Numbered from the stretch's first letter, positions 35,911 to 44,763 are shown. The stretch is 64,000 nt of DNA from Fulvimarina sp040239565 (GCF_040239565.1 NZ_JBEHWS010000005.1:62001-126000), one strand, 5' to 3'. A program made the numbers and translations. The notes: generated from the sequence alone by a model not told the origin.

Positions 35911-36440
35911 GGCGTCCCCGACAGTGAGATTTGCCCGGACAATAAGTCGGTTGCTGGACTTTTCGAAAGAGCGGCAAGCTCCGCCTCCGCTTCACCCGCA
36001 AGTTTCAACGCGATCGTCTCATCCGTTTCGTTGGAGAGAACGCGCCCGCGAAATGCCCGAGCAAGCCCTGCGGTCGGGTCATCGCTTTCAAGGGCTTGGT
36101 CGTATGCGTTGACCCGCTCGTAGAACTGTCCCGTCAGCTTGCGCATGCGCTTGGGGACCGACTGATCGCCGATACCGATTTGGCGCAGCGAGTCGTCCAT
36201 ATCGACGACGAACCGGTCAATGATGTCCTGCACGATCGGCGCCAGCTCGGCATCACCGCGACACCGGCGCATGAAAAGAAAGATCTCGAGCGTCACCGCC
36301 TCGAAGCGGCCCATCACGGTATCCTCGATACCGCATTCCTCGAAAAGATACGGCCTGCGCGCTCGGGCAATCAGCACGCCATAAAGGTCCTCGACGATTT
36401 CCCGGTTGCGCCGCCGCTGTCGACGCCAATTGGAGAACAT
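35907..36440 (-). CDS. Ubiquinol-cytochrome c chaperone (CBP3-like)
   Basis: A 177-residue protein of the ubiquinol-cytochrome c chaperone family, related to mitochondrial CBP3/UQCC1, which helps assemble cytochrome b of the bc1 complex. The N-terminal helix (MFSNWRRQRRRNREIVEDLYGVLIARARRP), the FEAVTLEIFLFMRR segment and the RQIGIGDQSVPKRMRKLTGQFYERVNAY segment are characteristic. The start at 36440 is chosen because the N terminus then matches the family; the open frame to 36650 overlaps the divergent BamE gene. Translation is coupled to DUF177 (ATGA). Confidence 0.88.
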   Translation of the reverse strand: MFSNWRRQRRRNREIVEDLYGVLIARARRPYLFEECGIEDTVMGRFEAVTLEIFLFMRRCRGDAELAPIVQDIIDRFVVDMDDSLRQIGIGDQSVPKRMRKLTGQFYERVNAYDQALESDDPTAGLARAFRGRVLSNETDETIALKLAGEAEAELAALSKSPATDLLSGQISLSGTP

Positions 36441-36623
36441 AGGTTCGAACGCTTCTTTCTTGTGCCCCCTGCTGGCAACGGCGGTGCCATAGCCCTTGAG
36501 CGATTGCAACGCGGCGATGTCTGTTTTACGGACATATGCGACGAAGCCAGCCGGTTCCATCCGGCAGGAACAGACGCGCGGTATATCATTCGCGCGATCA
36601 ACGCAGAATGGGAGGACTTGATC

Positions 36624-37085
36624 GTGGGCGTCAAAATCGCGACACGTCATGCAGTGTCAGCCTTGCTGATGTCTGGCGTTCTGGCTGCGTCGAGTGGGTG
36701 CCAGACGGGCGAAGTCCTCAGCGCCGGCTACGTGATCGACGAGCAAATGCTTCAGCTGGTTCCGGAAGGTTCGAGCCGCGAACAGGTCGAGCTGGCGCTC
36801 GGCTCGCCCTCGACCACCGCGACCTTCAACGAGGCGCAGACCTATTATTACATCTCCCAGCGCCGCGAGCGTCCGGTCGCCTTCCTGCAGCCGAGCGTGA
36901 CCAATCAGCGGGTCCTCGCCGTCTATTTCAACAGCGAGGATCGCGTGGAGCGGATTGCGAATTACGGGCTCCAGGACGGCCAGCTCTTCGACTTCATCTC
37001 GCGCACGACGCCGACAGGCGGCAAGGACGCAAGCTTCCTCGGACAAATTCTCGGCGATACGACGAGCGGAGGCGCACGGCTCTAA
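36624..37085 (+). CDS. bamE: BamE/OmlA-family outer membrane lipoprotein
   Basis: A 153-residue lipoprotein of the SmpA/OmlA (BamE) family, the small subunit of the outer-membrane beta-barrel assembly machine. Signal sequence residues about 1-26 end in a lipobox-like L-A-A-S-S-G-C. The mature part has the family repeats VPEGSSREQVELALGSPSTT, TYYYISQRRE and VLAVYFNSEDRVERIANYGL. The chosen start is GTG at 36624, 8 bp after GGAGG; the overlapping TTG at 36618 is too close to that ribosome site. It diverges from the cytochrome bc1 chaperone gene, the usual rhizobial arrangement. Confidence 0.9.
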   Translation: MGVKIATRHAVSALLMSGVLAASSGCQTGEVLSAGYVIDEQMLQLVPEGSSREQVELALGSPSTTATFNEAQTYYYISQRRERPVAFLQPSVTNQRVLAVYFNSEDRVERIANYGLQDGQLFDFISRTTPTGGKDASFLGQILGDTTSGGARL

Positions 37086-37136
37086 AAGGCCGGCCTCTTC
37101 GAGGGATCGTCTTCCGCTGATCTTTTGGCCGCGCCG

Positions 37137-38372
37137 TCAGGCAGACCGGCGGCGTTCAATCCACGCGCCGGTCTCGAGCGAGAGCACCAGCAGGCAGCCT
37201 GCAACGACCGGCACAACGATCCAGTTCATAGTCTCCCATCCTGAGCCGACATAGGTCTTGCCGGACATGAAGGATGCGACGGCGACGAGCGTGAAGAGGA
37301 CGAAGTCGTGAAAGCCTTGCGTCTTCGCCCGCTCTTCAGGCGTATGAACGCCGGCCACCATGGCGGTAGCGCCGATGAAGCCAAAATTCCAGCCGAGCCC
37401 GAGCAGAGCAAGGCCCAGCCAGAAATTCCAGATCTCCAGACCTGACAGGAAGACACCGGCGCTTACTGCGATCAGCAGGAGGCCGCAGGCAATCACCAGT
37501 TCGACGCCGAAACGTCGGATCAGCCGCCCGGTCACGAGGCTCGGCCCGAACATCGCCAGCACATGCCACTGGATGCCGAGGACCGAGATGTCCTGGCTCA
37601 GCCCGCAGCCGACGATCGCGAGCGGCGCACCCGTCATGACGAAGCTCATCAGCGAAAACGTGCCGACACCGCAGATCAGCGCCACGATGAAACGCCGCTG
37701 GGTAACGATCTTCGTCAGCGGACGGCCGGTGTCAGCCGACACGGCGGCCACACCCTTCGACTTTTTCGCCGGAGTCGGGAGCTTCAGCCGCGTCAGGATG
37801 GCGGCGCCGAGCAGACCCAGAATTGCAAGCGCGAGAAACGAGCCTGCGAACTCGATCGGCAAGAAGAGCGAAGACGTATAGCGGACCGTCTGCGGGCCAA
37901 TCACCGCCGCACCGATACCACCGACGAGCACGATGGAGATCGCGGTCGACTGGTAGGCGGTCGGTGCTCCGTCCGTCGCCGCGAAGCGATATTGCTGGAC
38001 GAAGGAGCCGCTCGTTCCGAGCAGCAGAAGCGCGAGCGCGAAAATCCAGAAACTCTGCTGTGAAAGCGAGGCCGCGCCGATCAGTGCGCCAAGCACCAGA
38101 ACAAGAGCTCCGGCCACGAAGCCGTAGCGCCGCCCGACGGCCCGCATCAGCGCTGCTGCCGGCAGCGCGCCGAGTGCAACGCCGACATTAAAAGCAGTGA
38201 CGGGAAGCGTAGCTAAGGACTTGTCGTCTGCGAGAAGCCAGGTGCCAGCGAGCCCACCCGTAGAAATCGCGATCGGGCCTGTCGCACCGCAGACCGCCTG
38301 CGCGCAGGCGAGCACGAGCGCGTTGAGCCGAGCCGGACGGGTTTCGGCCACTTCAGGTGTAAGCGCTGTCAC
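37137..38372 (-). CDS. MFS transporter coupled to nusB
   Basis: A 411-residue major facilitator with about twelve membrane helices, the loop 2-3 motif region MRAVGRRYGFVAG and LLLLGTSGSFVQQYRF in helix 5. Its ATG overlaps the nusB stop by 4 bases, so it is translated as the last gene of the nrdR-rib-nusB cluster. The substrate is unknown. Export or import of riboflavin or a precursor is a context-based possibility only, since the gene could be a lineage-specific addition to the operon. Confidence 0.85.
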   Translation of the reverse strand: MTALTPEVAETRPARLNALVLACAQAVCGATGPIAISTGGLAGTWLLADDKSLATLPVTAFNVGVALGALPAAALMRAVGRRYGFVAGALVLVLGALIGAASLSQQSFWIFALALLLLGTSGSFVQQYRFAATDGAPTAYQSTAISIVLVGGIGAAVIGPQTVRYTSSLFLPIEFAGSFLALAILGLLGAAILTRLKLPTPAKKSKGVAAVSADTGRPLTKIVTQRRFIVALICGVGTFSLMSFVMTGAPLAIVGCGLSQDISVLGIQWHVLAMFGPSLVTGRLIRRFGVELVIACGLLLIAVSAGVFLSGLEIWNFWLGLALLGLGWNFGFIGATAMVAGVHTPEERAKTQGFHDFVLFTLVAVASFMSGKTYVGSGWETMNWIVVPVVAGCLLVLSLETGAWIERRRSA

Positions 38373-38866
38373 TTGCGCGTCGCAGGGCGCGTATCCGAGC
38401 GTTTCTCACGGGCGACGCGATCGAGGAGCGCGTTGACGAGCTTCGGCTCCTCTTCCTCGTAAAACGCCTTGGCGACATCGACATATTCCGAAACGATGAC
38501 TGCAACCGGAACGTCGTTGCGCGTCTCGATCTCGTAAACGCCGGCGCGCAGGATGGCACGCAGGGTGGAATCGAGGCGCGAGAGCGGCCAGCCTGGAGGA
38601 AGATTGGCGTGGATGACCGGGTCGATCGCCTTCTGCTTGCGTACCACGCCCGATACGATGTCGCGGAACCAGGCTGCATCGGCGACGCGATAGGTCTCGC
38701 CGTCGATATCGTGGCCCATGCGATGGGTCTCGTATTCGGCGACCGCCTCGACCAGCGGCGTGCCGCCGATATCCATCTGGTAGAGCGCCTGCACGGCCGC
38801 TAGGCGCGCCACGCCGCGCTTGTTGGCGGGCCGGAAGCTTCGTTGCTGCTGGTTCTCTTCCATCAA
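38369..38866 (-). CDS. nusB: Transcription antitermination factor NusB
   Basis: A 165-residue all-helical RNA-binding protein that works with NusE/S10 in rRNA antitermination. It has the Arg-rich N terminus (RPANKRGVARLAAVQALYQMD), WFRDIVSGVV, LDSTLRAILRAGVYEI and the end motif VISEYVDVAKAFYEEEEPKLVNALLDRVAR, all typical of alphaproteobacterial NusB, which is slightly longer than the E. coli protein. It lies 1 bp after ribH, as in many genomes. Confidence 0.96.
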   Translation of the reverse strand: MMEENQQQRSFRPANKRGVARLAAVQALYQMDIGGTPLVEAVAEYETHRMGHDIDGETYRVADAAWFRDIVSGVVRKQKAIDPVIHANLPPGWPLSRLDSTLRAILRAGVYEIETRNDVPVAVIVSEYVDVAKAFYEEEEPKLVNALLDRVAREKRSDTRPATRK

Positions 38867-38867
38867 A

Positions 38868-39317
38868 TCAGGCCCCGAGCCGGTCCCTGAGTGTGATCAT
38901 TTCCAGAACCGTGCGGGCAGCCCCGCCGCCCTTGTCCTTGCGGGCGGGATCGGCCCGTTCCATTGCCTGAGCTTCGTTCTCGACCGTGAGAATGCCGTTG
39001 CCGATCGCGATGGTCTCCTCAATGGAGAGCTTCATCAGACCGCGCGCGGACTCGTTTGCGACAACCTCGAAATGATAGGTCTCGCCGCGGATGACGCAGC
39101 CAAGCACGACGAAGCCGTCGTAATCCGTGCCGTCCTCGTCGGCGCCCGACAGTGCGTAGGAAATCGCGGCCGGCGCTTCGAGCGCACCCGGCACCGTCAC
39201 CACATCATAGGTGACCTCGTTGGAATCGAGTTCGGCTTTCGCGCCCGCCAGAAGCTTGTCCGCGATATCGTCGTAAAAGCGCGCCTCGACGATGAGGACA
39301 TGAAGATTGGCGCTCAT
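38868..39317 (-). CDS. ribH: Lumazine synthase
   Basis: A 149-residue 6,7-dimethyl-8-ribityllumazine synthase, which condenses the ribityl-uracil with dihydroxybutanone phosphate in riboflavin synthesis. Key elements are VEARFYDDIADKLLAGA, the VPGALEAP loop, the GCVIRGETYHFEVVANES phosphate-binding and catalytic histidine stretch, and GNGILTVENEAQAMER. The start at 39317 follows GGAGGCAATTTGC; the frame extension to 39371 lacks support. The gene is separated from ribE by about 100 bp. Confidence 0.96.
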   Translation of the reverse strand: MSANLHVLIVEARFYDDIADKLLAGAKAELDSNEVTYDVVTVPGALEAPAAISYALSGADEDGTDYDGFVVLGCVIRGETYHFEVVANESARGLMKLSIEETIAIGNGILTVENEAQAMERADPARKDKGGGAARTVLEMITLRDRLGA

Positions 39318-39416
39318 GCAAATTGCCTCCAGATGATCATGGCGCGGGGATACGCCTGCGACAGGCCGCAAGCAACAGCCGAATTGGCTATGCCGCTACG
39401 CGTGAGGGGCAATAGT

Positions 39417-40025
39417 CTATCGCGGCGAACCGAACAGCCGCGCGGCATAGCGCGCGATCTGGTCGACTTCGAGATTGACCCGGTCGCCGACGCGCCGCTC
39501 ATTCCATGTGGTCACCTCCAGCGAGTGGCGGATGAGAAGGACATCGAAGACGGCATCCTCGACCGAATTGACCGTGAGCGACGTGCCGTCGAGGCAGACC
39601 GATCCCTTCTGGGCGATGAACCGCTTCTCGCCCTCGCCTGCCTTCAGGCGAAACCGGACCGCCTCGCCCTCCTCCTCGATCGCGACAATTTCCGCCAGTC
39701 CGTCGACATGACCGGAAACGAGATGACCGCCGAGTTCGTCGCCGATCTTCAGCGAGCGTTCCAGATTGATGCGGGTGCCCTCGCCCCAGCTTCCCGCCGT
39801 CGTCAGTCGGAGAGCCTCCTCCCAGGCCTCGACCTCGAACCATTTCGTCGTGTCACCTGCTTCGGACAGCGCGGTCACGGTCAGACAGGGACCGGAGCAG
39901 GCGATCGAAGCGCCGAGATCGATCCCAGCCGGGTCGTAGGCGGTCTCCACGCGAAAGCGCCTGCCCTTGGCCAGAGGCTCGACCGCAAGGATGCGGCCAA
40001 CATCGGTGACAATTCCGGTGAACAT
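39417..40025 (-). CDS. ribE: Riboflavin synthase
   Basis: A 202-residue riboflavin synthase alpha chain that dismutates two lumazines to riboflavin. It shows the standard N terminus MFTGIVTDVG and two tandem lumazine-binding domains (about 1-95 and 96-195), with SIACSGPCLTVT in the first and GSVCLDGTSLTVN in the second, plus GGHLVSGHVDG between. The end of ribD lies 1 bp upstream, consistent with tight co-translation. Confidence 0.96.
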   Translation of the reverse strand: MFTGIVTDVGRILAVEPLAKGRRFRVETAYDPAGIDLGASIACSGPCLTVTALSEAGDTTKWFEVEAWEEALRLTTAGSWGEGTRINLERSLKIGDELGGHLVSGHVDGLAEIVAIEEEGEAVRFRLKAGEGEKRFIAQKGSVCLDGTSLTVNSVEDAVFDVLLIRHSLEVTTWNERRVGDRVNLEVDQIARYAARLFGSPR

Positions 40026-40026
40026 C

Positions 40027-41178
40027 TCAAGCCCGCCTTTCGAATTCGAACCATTGATCGCCGCCGAAGCGAAGGCGCTCGGTCAGTCTGAAGCGCCGCT
40101 TTCCGGTCGCAACATCGATGGGCGCTTCAACCCCGCCCTCGCCGACAACCGTTTCGCCCTCGACAAGAATGAGACGATCGACGAGATCGGCGTCGAGAAA
40201 GCTCTCCCCGACGGTCGCGCCCCCCTCGACGAGGATGTTCTGAATGCCCGTCGCACCGAGATCTTCCATGAGCTCAGGGAGTGCGACGCGCCCGATGCCG
40301 GGTATGATGTCGCAGGCAACGAAATCCGCACCCACCGCCATGAGAGCCTGTCGTTTGGCCGGTTCCGCATCGCCGCGCGCGACAATCGTCAGCGGTGTTT
40401 TCCGTGCGCTTTGAACGAGGCTCGTTTCCGGCTCGATTGTGAGATCCGGATCGAGAACGATGCGCCGGGGCGAGCGGTCTTCGAGGCCCGGCAGCCGGCA
40501 GTCGAGGCCCGGGTCGTCCTCGCGGACAGTGCCCATGCCGACGAGGATCGCATCGTGACGGGCGCGCACGAGATGGGTCTGGCGATTGGCGACCGGGCCG
40601 GTGATGAAAACCTGCCCATGCCCCTTTCGACCGATCATGCCATCGGGAGAAACCGCCATCTTCAGAGTGACTTGCGGCCGATTTCTCGCATGGCGCGTGA
40701 GGTAAGCGGAGAGGTCCGAGGCCGCGTCCGTGGCCATCACGCGAGGGGTCACGGAGAGCCCGCCTTTGATCAGGATCGCATGACCCTTGCCGTCGACGCG
40801 CGGATCAGGATCCGCCGCTGCCGAGACCACGCGGGAGACACCGGAAGCGACGAGGGCCTCGGCGCAGGGCGGTGTCCGTCCGTGATGGGCGCAGGGTTCG
40901 AGCGTGACATATGCGGTGGCGCCGCGCGCGAGGTCTCCGGCTTCACCGAGCGCCTGTGCTTCGGCATGGGGACGGCCGCCGCGTGCTGTGATTCCCCGTC
41001 CGACGATGCGGGGACCATTGCCGTCGTCGCGGACGATCAGGGTCGCGACAGAAGGATTGGTCCCGGTCAGACCTGCATGGCGGAAGCCGAAGCGGATCGC
41101 GGCCGCCATGAACCACTCATCGACCGCTTTCGAGGTCGGCCGCTCCATAAAAACGCCCGCCGGATCAGCCTGCGCCAC
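40027..41178 (-). CDS. ribD: Bifunctional riboflavin deaminase/reductase RibD
   Basis: A 383-residue enzyme for the deamination and side-chain reduction steps of riboflavin synthesis. The N-terminal cytidine-deaminase-like domain (to about 150) has the zinc motif HAEAQAL and PCAHHGRTPPCAEAL. The C-terminal reductase domain (about 160-383) has TLKMAVSPDGMI, the VGMGTVREDDPGLDCRLPG loop and LVEGGATVGESFL. GTG at 41178 is taken as the start because AGGAGG lies 6 bases upstream. ATG 41184 abuts that ribosome site directly, and ATG 41148 has none, but the difference is only a few residues. The gene overlaps the 3' end of nrdR. Confidence 0.94.
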   Translation of the reverse strand: MAQADPAGVFMERPTSKAVDEWFMAAAIRFGFRHAGLTGTNPSVATLIVRDDGNGPRIVGRGITARGGRPHAEAQALGEAGDLARGATAYVTLEPCAHHGRTPPCAEALVASGVSRVVSAAADPDPRVDGKGHAILIKGGLSVTPRVMATDAASDLSAYLTRHARNRPQVTLKMAVSPDGMIGRKGHGQVFITGPVANRQTHLVRARHDAILVGMGTVREDDPGLDCRLPGLEDRSPRRIVLDPDLTIEPETSLVQSARKTPLTIVARGDAEPAKRQALMAVGADFVACDIIPGIGRVALPELMEDLGATGIQNILVEGGATVGESFLDADLVDRLILVEGETVVGEGGVEAPIDVATGKRRFRLTERLRFGGDQWFEFERRA

Positions 41179-41638
41179 CCGCATCCTCCTTGGCTTTCAA
41201 CTCCTCGACGAGATCGCCGAAATCCTTGGCTTCGTGGAAATCACGATAGACCGAAGCGAAGCGAACGAAGGCGACGTCGTCGAGTTCCTTCAGCGCGTCC
41301 ATGACCATCTCGCCGATAGCATCGGACGAAACATCCTGATCGCCGGACTGTTCGAGACGCCTCACGATGCCGGAGACGAGCCTCTCCACCCTGTCATGCT
41401 CAACGGGGCGCTTGCGAAGGGCAACCTCGACCGATCGGGCTAGCTTATCGCGATCGAACGGGACCCGCCGGCCGGATTTCTTCAGTACGTAGAGCTCGCG
41501 GAGCTGCACCCGCTCGAAGGTGGTGAAACGTCCGCCGCAATCGGGGCAGACCCGGCGTCGGCGCACCGCCGCACCATCCTCGGCCGGGCGCGAGTCCCGA
41601 ACCTGACTGTCTTGCGACCCGCAATAGGGACAACGCAT
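41165..41638 (-). CDS. nrdR: Transcriptional repressor NrdR
   Basis: A 157-residue regulator of ribonucleotide reductase genes. It has the zinc ribbon MRCPYCGSQDSQVRDSR... with the second pair in RRRVCPDCGGRF, followed by an ATP-cone domain (about 48-140: VLKKSGRRVPFDRDKLARSV, ALKELDDVAFVRFASVYRDF). It senses ATP/dATP and represses nrd operons through NrdR boxes. No nrd gene lies in this window. It overlaps ribD and begins the rib/nusB transcript or is read from a promoter behind the glyA terminator. Confidence 0.96.
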   Translation of the reverse strand: MRCPYCGSQDSQVRDSRPAEDGAAVRRRRVCPDCGGRFTTFERVQLRELYVLKKSGRRVPFDRDKLARSVEVALRKRPVEHDRVERLVSGIVRRLEQSGDQDVSSDAIGEMVMDALKELDDVAFVRFASVYRDFHEAKDFGDLVEELKAKEDAGGAG

Positions 41639-41664
41639 GGCTTCGACCGCCCAACTCTACGACA

Positions 41665-41700
41665 AACAAAAACTCGCCGACAGGGAGTCCGGTCGGCGAG
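41665..41700 (-). terminator. Rho-independent terminator of glyA
   Basis: On the minus strand CTCGCCGAC and GTCGGCGAG form a perfect 9-bp stem around a 10-base loop, followed by TTTTTGTTTG. It lies between glyA and nrdR, so most glyA transcripts should end here and nrdR should have its own promoter. Confidence 0.85.
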
Positions 41701-41758
41701 TCCGTCATGCGTCAGATGATGCCTCGCCCGCAAGCGGGCAAGGCTTACGATCGGTCGA

Positions 41759-43069
41759 TCAGAGGCCCTGATAGATCGGGAAGCGGTCGGTGAGCGCGAC
41801 GACCTTTTCCTTCACGGCCTGCTCGACGACTTCATTCTCTTCCGAGTTCGACTTACGCAGACCTTCGAGAACCTCGACGATCAGGTTGCCGACTTCGCGG
41901 AACTCGGCGGTGCCGAAACCGCGGGTCGTCGCGGCCGGGGTGCCAAGGCGAATACCAGAGGTGATCGCCGGCTTCTGCGGGTCGTTCGGAACGCCGTTCT
42001 TGTTGCAGGTGATGTTCGCCCGGCCGAGCGACTTCTCCGAAGCCTTGCCGGTCAGTTCCATCGGGCGCAGGTCGACGAGCATCAGATGCGTGTCAGTGCC
42101 GCCCGATACGATGTCGCAACCGCCGGCGCGCAGCGTTTCCGCAAGAACCTTGGCGTTCTCGCAGACCGAGCGCTGATAGGACTTGAACTCGTCCGTGAGC
42201 GCTTCGCCGAAGGCGACGGCTTTACCGGCGATGACGTGCATCAGCGGTCCGCCCTGAAGGCCCGGGAACACGGCCGAATTGATCTTCTTGGCAATGTCCT
42301 CGTCGTTCGTGACGACGATACCGCCGCGCGGACCACGGAGGGTCTTATGGGTCGTCGAGGTCGCGACATGCGCATGCGGGAACGGCGAAGGATGGACGCC
42401 AGCCGCGACGAGGCCCGCGAAGTGGGCCATGTCGACCATGAAATAGGCGCCGACCTTGTCTGCGATCTCACGCATACGCTTGAAATCGACCTGACGCGAA
42501 TAGGCCGAGCCACCGCCGATGATCAGCTTCGGCTGGTGCTCGTCGGCGAGCTTTTCCATCGCATCGTAGTCGATGAGGCCGGTCTCGGTATCGAGGCCGT
42601 ACTGGACCGCGTTGAACCATTTGCCCGACAGGTTGGGCTTCGCACCGTGCGTCAGGTGACCACCGGCATCGAGGCTCATGCCGAGAATAGTGTCGCCCGG
42701 CTTGATAAGCGCGAGGAAGACCGACTGGTTTGCCTGACTGCCCGAGTTCGGCTGGACGTTGGCATATTCGACGCCGAACAGCTTCTTCACACGCTCGATC
42801 GCCAGTTCCTCGACGATGTCGACATACTGGCAGCCGCCGTAATAGCGACGGCCCGGGTAGCCCTCGGCGTACTTGTTGGTCAGCACCGATCCCTGGGCGT
42901 CGATGACGGCGCGCGAGGTGATGTTCTCCGATGCGATCAGTTCGATCTCGTGGCTCTGCCGGCCGAGTTCCTTATTGATCGCGTCCATAACCTCGGAGTC
43001 GCGCTCGCGGAGAGGCGTGTTGAAGAAGGTCTCGTGGACATTGGACTGGCTCTGGGCCGCCTGACTCAT
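41759..43069 (-). CDS. glyA: Serine hydroxymethyltransferase
   Basis: A 436-residue PLP enzyme interconverting serine and glycine with tetrahydrofolate, the main one-carbon source. The PLP lysine lies in the canonical VATSTTHKTLRGPRGG block. ELIASENITS, NKYAEGYPGRRYYGGC and VQPNSGSQANQ form the substrate and folate sites, and GIRLGTPAATTRGF the C-terminal domain. The start at 43069 (MSQAAQSQ) is preceded by GGGAGA; the open frame to 43294 extends into the leader. I see no riboswitch in that leader. Confidence 0.97.
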   Translation of the reverse strand: MSQAAQSQSNVHETFFNTPLRERDSEVMDAINKELGRQSHEIELIASENITSRAVIDAQGSVLTNKYAEGYPGRRYYGGCQYVDIVEELAIERVKKLFGVEYANVQPNSGSQANQSVFLALIKPGDTILGMSLDAGGHLTHGAKPNLSGKWFNAVQYGLDTETGLIDYDAMEKLADEHQPKLIIGGGSAYSRQVDFKRMREIADKVGAYFMVDMAHFAGLVAAGVHPSPFPHAHVATSTTHKTLRGPRGGIVVTNDEDIAKKINSAVFPGLQGGPLMHVIAGKAVAFGEALTDEFKSYQRSVCENAKVLAETLRAGGCDIVSGGTDTHLMLVDLRPMELTGKASEKSLGRANITCNKNGVPNDPQKPAITSGIRLGTPAATTRGFGTAEFREVGNLIVEVLEGLRKSNSEENEVVEQAVKEKVVALTDRFPIYQGL

Positions 43070-43428
43070 GACTGTCTCTCCCATTTCACGGTAAGTCTGA
43101 CGCGACCATACCACGGGCGCGCGAATTCGGTGGCTAACTAGCACGATGCCCCCTGCGGTCCAACGGAGCAATGCTACCCGGTTGGATAAGAAGAATTCGC
43201 CGGTCGCGCGATCCGGCCTCTTCTTTCTTCTGCAGCGGTGGGCGTAAGAATTATAGCGTCCAGCTGCGAGCCAATACGCCGCAAAAAGTGACAAACTCTA
43301 TTGAATTGCCGACATGAGCTACAACGTCGCACGGCGCCGGGCGAGATCGCGACCGGCGCCGTATCGAATGAATTGAAAAGCGCAGGAACGCTTCGCTTCA
43401 AGCGATCCTGCTCAGTTTCGTGTTTGGA
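43070..43428. other. Intergenic region ldtP-glyA with a GC inverted repeat
   Basis: About 360 bp between the L,D-transpeptidase gene (ending at 43429) and glyA, both on the minus strand. A perfect 10-bp inverted repeat ACGGCGCCGG (43331-43340) / CCGGCGCCGT (43353-43362) with a 12-base spacer lies here; it lacks a U-run on the minus strand, so it may be an attenuator-like or protein-binding element. The glyA promoter should lie to its left, but I cannot place it with confidence. Confidence 0.4.
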
Positions 43429-44763
43429 TCAGAAACCATCACCTTGGGCATATGGGTTCTGCTGCCCGTCAGCATACGCCGTCGTGGTAAGTTCGCTCAT
43501 TGCGAGCTGCTCGGCGCCGTCGCGGTGATAGATGTCGTCGCGGAACTGGACGACGTTCGGATCGCTCGCCCAAGCCGTGACATAGGTGAAGTAGACCGGC
43601 ACCGGATTGGAGAGATCGATGTCCTGACGGGTCCGCGCAGAAATGACCCTCTCGATCGCCTGACGATCCCAGCCCTGCTCGTCGCGGGCAAGCCAGACGA
43701 TGAGGTCGCGCACGTTCTGAACGCGCACGCAGCCCGAGGACTCAAAGCGCATCAGCTCCGAGAACAGGCCCTTCTGCGGCGTATCGTGCATGTAGACGGC
43801 ATGGGGATTTGGGAAGTTGATCTTCACCGAAGCCATCGCGCTGTTCGGGCCCGGGTCCTGACGGAAGAGGTATTTCACTGCCTCGTCCGAGCTCCAGTCG
43901 ATCATCTGCGGCGGCACTTCCTCGCCACTGCCATTGAAGATGTGGATGCCATTGCGCTCAAGATAGGTCGGATCCTCCCGCACCAGCGGAATGATGTCCT
44001 TGCGTACGATCGAAGCCGGCGCGTGCCAATAAGGGTTGAGGTTGAGGTTGGTAATCCTCGAAGAGAGAATCGGCGTCTGTCGGTCCACCTTGCCAACGAC
44101 AGCCGTATGGCGTTGAACGATCTGGCCATTCTCGACAGCCTCGATCGCCGCTGCCGGAATGTTGACCATCACATAGCGATTTGGAAGCTCTTCCTGCAGC
44201 TGGTTCTGGAGACGCGTCGCGTTCGTCTGTAGCTGGAAGAGGCGAAGGTCGGCCGGCACGTTAAGCGCCTTGTAGGCATGTTCGCCGACAACACCATCCG
44301 CCGGCAGGCCGTGCCGTGCCTGGAAGCGCTTCACGGCCGCCTCGACATAGGTGTCGAAGGCCGGAGAGCTTGAAGCCTGCGAAGAGAGATCGCCAGAAAT
44401 CGCAAGACGCTGGCGCAGAACCTCGACGTCCGGCGTCACCTCACCGAGCTTCAGAACGTAGCGGGCGGGAACCGTAGGCCAACCGCCCTGGGCGACGATC
44501 TGGCTGTACGTCTGCATCGCCGCCTGCATGGAATTCAGCGTCTGCTGCGAAAAGATCGGGCTCAGCGACGAGACCTGCTTGGCGCTCGATCCGCGCGTAT
44601 CGAACTGGTCGTCCCAGTTGCCGCGACCGCGCGCATTGAGAAGCCCGTCGAGCGTCGATTGCGCCGACGCCATGCCCGTCAGGCCGAGGCCAAGAGCCGC
44701 CGTCGTTCCGGAAAGAAAGGCGCGGCGCGTCGTGCGGCCCGGCGCTGAAACTCGCTTCGTCAT
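43429..44763 (-). CDS. YcbB-type L,D-transpeptidase
   Basis: A 444-residue periplasmic murein cross-linking enzyme of the YcbB/LdtD class. The N terminus carries a twin-arginine signal (T-R-R-A-F-L-S at 12-18, hydrophobic core, cut after A-S-A at about 34). A peptidoglycan-binding domain (about 110-170, with VKRFQARHGLPADGVVG) precedes the YkuD catalytic domain (about 195-380) with H326 in YMHDTPQK and nucleophile C345 in SSGCVRV. It forms 3-3 peptide bonds in the wall. Its gene lies downstream of the MarR-type regulator ldtR, which in Liberibacter controls ldtP; I infer the same here. ATG 44763 places the signal sequence correctly. Confidence 0.92.
   Translation of the reverse strand: MTKRVSAPGRTTRRAFLSGTTAALGLGLTGMASAQSTLDGLLNARGRGNWDDQFDTRGSSAKQVSSLSPIFSQQTLNSMQAAMQTYSQIVAQGGWPTVPARYVLKLGEVTPDVEVLRQRLAISGDLSSQASSSPAFDTYVEAAVKRFQARHGLPADGVVGEHAYKALNVPADLRLFQLQTNATRLQNQLQEELPNRYVMVNIPAAAIEAVENGQIVQRHTAVVGKVDRQTPILSSRITNLNLNPYWHAPASIVRKDIIPLVREDPTYLERNGIHIFNGSGEEVPPQMIDWSSDEAVKYLFRQDPGPNSAMASVKINFPNPHAVYMHDTPQKGLFSELMRFESSGCVRVQNVRDLIVWLARDEQGWDRQAIERVISARTRQDIDLSNPVPVYFTYVTAWASDPNVVQFRDDIYHRDGAEQLAMSELTTTAYADGQQNPYAQGDGF

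Noticed and set aside
39318..39416. Possible FMN riboswitch between ribE and ribH
   Set aside because: The gap is under 100 bp, lies inside the operon and lacks the conserved RFN core segments.
43070..43300. Possible riboswitch in the glyA leader
   Set aside because: No glycine, SAM or folate aptamer core pattern could be seen; only the long leader prompted the idea.
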